This document shows, piece by piece, positions 4,933-6,285 of a DNA stretch of 6,285 bases (position 1 is its first letter; the number at the start of each line of letters is the position of its first letter). The position numbers and the translations under genes were made by a program. Location of the stretch: the NCBI GenBank assembly GCA_002404865.1, contig DHKP01000019.1, positions 1 to 6,285 on the forward strand, given 5' to 3'. Source of the stretch: Caryophanales bacterium UBA4691 (GTDB lineage Bacteria > Bacillota_I > Bacilli_A > RFN20 > CAG-826). The notes beneath the pieces were generated by a model. It had not been told where the DNA came from and ran no database searches. It saw nothing but the letters and a program-made list of their open reading frames with translations.

Positions 4933-5495
4933 TCGTAGCGGGGGTAATAGCCCTCTTTCACTAAGTGCCCATGTTCTTTAATGGTTTTGTAAGGAATTGA
5001 TTTGCGGGGTTTTTCTTCATAAAAATCGCAAATGAATCCCGCATCAATCGCGTAAGTTTCGTCTAATGTTTCCCAGTGAATCAGAAAGAAGGCAATGCCC
5101 CCATTTTCCTTAACCGCTTGTAGGTGTCTAACTTGCTGAGGGGCGATGTTATTGAGAGGGAGAGAGGTTTTGCTCTTGGTGCTTTTGGCTTCAAAATCCA
5201 AATAGTGCCCATCATAAACGCCGTTATAATCTGTCGTACTTTGCCTTTCAAAATAAGCATGCGTGATTTTTGCGCCGTGCGTGTAATCGACTTTGACGAC
5301 ATTAATGGGAGTAGGGCGCTTGTAAACAAGCGCTAAATGATGCTCAAGATAATAAGAATTGGCGGCATTGATGTCGCTTTCAAAGTCCATTCCACGATTG
5401 GCGGCGGTTAAAGAACGCCTTTTGATGGAACGATTGGCTTTCTTTTCCCTCTCTTTATAAGAAGGAGCTTTGACTCCACCTGGATAATGAATCAT
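4896..5495 (-). CDS. recU: Holliday junction resolvase RecU
   Basis: RecU binds and cleaves four-way DNA junctions in recombinational repair and chromosome segregation; it replaces RuvC in low-GC Gram-positives. The product is 199 aa, the family length. The N-terminus MIHYPGG and the block NRGMDFESDINAANSYYL (33-50) are RecU signatures. The nuclease core TTDYNGVYDGHYLDFEAKST (87-106) carries Asp89, Glu102 and Lys104, matching the metal-binding D-E-K set of the B. subtilis enzyme. Residues about 59-77 correspond to the junction-inserting stalk. The start ATG overlaps the upstream exonuclease stop (ATGA), with GAGGA about 10 nt upstream on this strand. The end runs 37 bp into the convergent nth gene. 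In B. subtilis recU is paired with ponA and faces the dnaD-nth cluster; here ponA is absent between them. Confidence 0.96.
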   Translation of the reverse strand: MIHYPGGVKAPSYKEREKKANRSIKRRSLTAANRGMDFESDINAANSYYLEHHLALVYKRPTPINVVKVDYTHGAKITHAYFERQSTTDYNGVYDGHYLDFEAKSTKSKTSLPLNNIAPQQVRHLQAVKENGGIAFFLIHWETLDETYAIDAGFICDFYEEKPRKSIPYKTIKEHGHLVKEGYYPRYDYLPIVKEFFLK

Positions 5496-6217
5496 TTTAA
5501 GCTATCCTCAACGGCTTTATCGAAATCAGTGGGGGTGACGATTTCTCCATTTTTTAATTTGCTCACGATCATAGCGATTGGGGAAGGAAGATGATGGAGA
5601 CGTGACAAGGTTTTTTCGTATTCGCTTCTGACAATATCTTTTTTCGTGAGCAACGCTTTATATAGCTCGATTAAATTATAGGCGTCTGCGACTGCGTCAT
5701 GGGCTTGGCCTTCAAAAGGAATCGAGAATAGCTTCAAATAGTTGGCTAATGAATAAGGATTCCCGTGCTCATCTTTAATATAAGAACTAATAAAAGCGCT
5801 GAAATCGAGGTAGTTCTTTTTCATTAGGCGCGAGAAAGACAAGCCGGCATCGCCGTTTAAATAGACGCTGCTCTCGATGATTTTGATATCTTGGTTCCCA
5901 AATGCGACGAAAATGCAGCGATTTTCGTATTTTTTGATGTAATGTCGGAATTCGCTGAAGGCCTGAGGAAATAAAACCCCCTCGTCTTGCAGTTTTTTCT
6001 CCGTAATTCCGGTTAAATCGGTGACGATACGCCCTACGGGATTTTGGGCTTTTACGTATCGTTTGAATGGCTGGTTGATGTTTTTAACCGTTAAATCGTC
6101 ATGGAGAAGGACGCTATAGGCACCGATTTCAATCATCTCGTGAGAGAACTGAGTGCCTTCTAAGTCAAAAAAGACGAGTGCTCTTTTATCTCTAATGGCT
6201 TTTCTTAATGCTTTCAT
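5492..6217 (-). CDS. DEDDh 3'-5' exonuclease of the DnaQ/KapD-like superfamily
   Basis: Predicted protein of 241 aa from ATG 6217; a GTG at 6241 would give 249 aa, but the -10 box at 6230-6225 lies downstream of that GTG, favouring the ATG. Exonuclease motif I is VFFDLEGT (Asp18, Glu20), followed by EMIEIGAYSV. Motif II is in VAFGNQDIKIIE (Asp110). Motif III is AHDAVADAYNLIELY, with general base His173 and Asp178, so the full DEDDh set is present. The motif II context (FGNQD, rather than HNxxFD of DNA polymerase epsilon subunits) resembles the KapD/ERI-1-like branch, so an RNA or mixed substrate is as likely as DNA. The last 50 residues form an extra helical C-terminal extension that I cannot assign. 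It is the first gene of a two-gene unit with recU (4-bp overlap), suggesting a nucleic-acid repair or processing role, but co-transcription alone does not prove it. Confidence 0.88.
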   Translation of the reverse strand: MKALRKAIRDKRALVFFDLEGTQFSHEMIEIGAYSVLLHDDLTVKNINQPFKRYVKAQNPVGRIVTDLTGITEKKLQDEGVLFPQAFSEFRHYIKKYENRCIFVAFGNQDIKIIESSVYLNGDAGLSFSRLMKKNYLDFSAFISSYIKDEHGNPYSLANYLKLFSIPFEGQAHDAVADAYNLIELYKALLTKKDIVRSEYEKTLSRLHHLPSPIAMIVSKLKNGEIVTPTDFDKAVEDSLK

Positions 6218-6224
6218 GGCAGTA

Positions 6225-6233
6225 ATTGTAGCA
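6225..6233 (-). promoter_or_regulatory. Extended -10 promoter of the exonuclease-recU operon (leaderless)
   Basis: Read on the minus strand, TGC-TACAAT (6233-6225) matches the extended -10 TGnTATAAT with one mismatch. No convincing -35 is found 17 bp upstream (GATGGA). ATG 6217 begins 7 nt after the box, which is about where transcription should start, and no Shine-Dalgarno fits between. An essentially leaderless mRNA is implied. Confidence 0.5.
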
Positions 6234-6262
6234 CGATTCACGCAAATTCCATCACGCTCATT

Positions 6263-6285
6263 CGTGTCACTATGACGTAATTTGT
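6263..6285 (-). repeat. 23-bp terminal inverted repeat, right copy
   Basis: This is an exact reverse-complement copy of positions 3-25, abutting the window end. It lies 32 bp upstream (minus strand) of the extended -10 of the exonuclease gene, close to the 37 bp seen at the left end, so both copies sit in a similar place relative to an inward-directed promoter. Confidence 0.85.

Noticed and set aside
4916..4975. Hairpins near the nth/recU junction as a bidirectional terminator
   Set aside because: The only pairings seen (ACGAT/ATCGT and GGG/CCC) are 3-5 bp with no following T-tract on either strand, and they lie in coding sequence.
1..6285. Transposon or linear plasmid bounded by terminal inverted repeats
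   Set aside because: There is no transposase, integrase or replication protein, and the content is syntenic core chromosome. The repeats are short, and the genes at the ends are ordinary chromosomal genes.

Overview
The window is a compact, almost wholly coding stretch of bacterial chromosome from a low-to-moderate GC Firmicutes-type organism. Most likely it is an uncultured, genome-reduced member of the Bacilli (RF39-, Erysipelotrichales- or Acholeplasma-like). The reasons are the presence of DnaD and RecU, both hallmarks of the Bacilli lineage, and a gene order that follows a condensed Bacillus subtilis map. UGA is used as a true stop (four genes end in TGA) and UGG encodes Trp, so the code is the standard bacterial one, not the Mycoplasma UGA=Trp code. 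The taxonomic placement is inference.

Layout. Positions 1-2369 (+): a small tail-anchored membrane protein of unknown function (78-383), cytidylate kinase cmk (388-1071) and the ribosome-assembly GTPase der (1062-2369), packed as one operon. Positions 2370-2664: the only sizeable non-coding gap, AT-rich, with a 20-bp near-direct repeat of 30-bp period, a nested AT hairpin and the promoter of the next gene. Positions 2665-2937 (+): the nucleoid protein HU, with a strong Shine-Dalgarno and a convincing intrinsic terminator (2964-2997). Positions 3031-4932 (+): a truncated CCA-adding-type nucleotidyltransferase (head domain only), dnaD and nth (endonuclease III), overlapping end to start. Positions 6217-4896 (-): a DEDDh exonuclease followed by recU (Holliday junction resolvase), ATGA-coupled. 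The recU end overlaps the nth end by 37 bp in convergent orientation.

How the genes fit together. The left operon serves nucleotide supply (CMP/dCMP phosphorylation) and 50S subunit maturation. HU compacts DNA. The right half is a DNA maintenance group: DnaD for replication initiation and restart, Nth for oxidised pyrimidine repair, RecU for Holliday junction cleavage, and an exonuclease of unknown substrate. The order cmk-der-hup-cca-dnaD-nth-[ponA]-recU agrees with the B. subtilis chromosome after deletion of everything between, including ponA, which normally sits beside recU.

Points worth a second look: an exact 23-bp inverted repeat at the two extreme ends of the window, each copy lying at a similar distance upstream of an inward-facing promoter; a head-only CCA-enzyme-like gene that ends on an in-phase A AAA AAA TGA slippery site overlapping the dnaD start; and three promoter-proximal genes with a -10 box only 7-10 nt before the ATG and no Shine-Dalgarno, suggesting leaderless mRNAs. 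I found no obviously new multi-gene system; most of the window is housekeeping.
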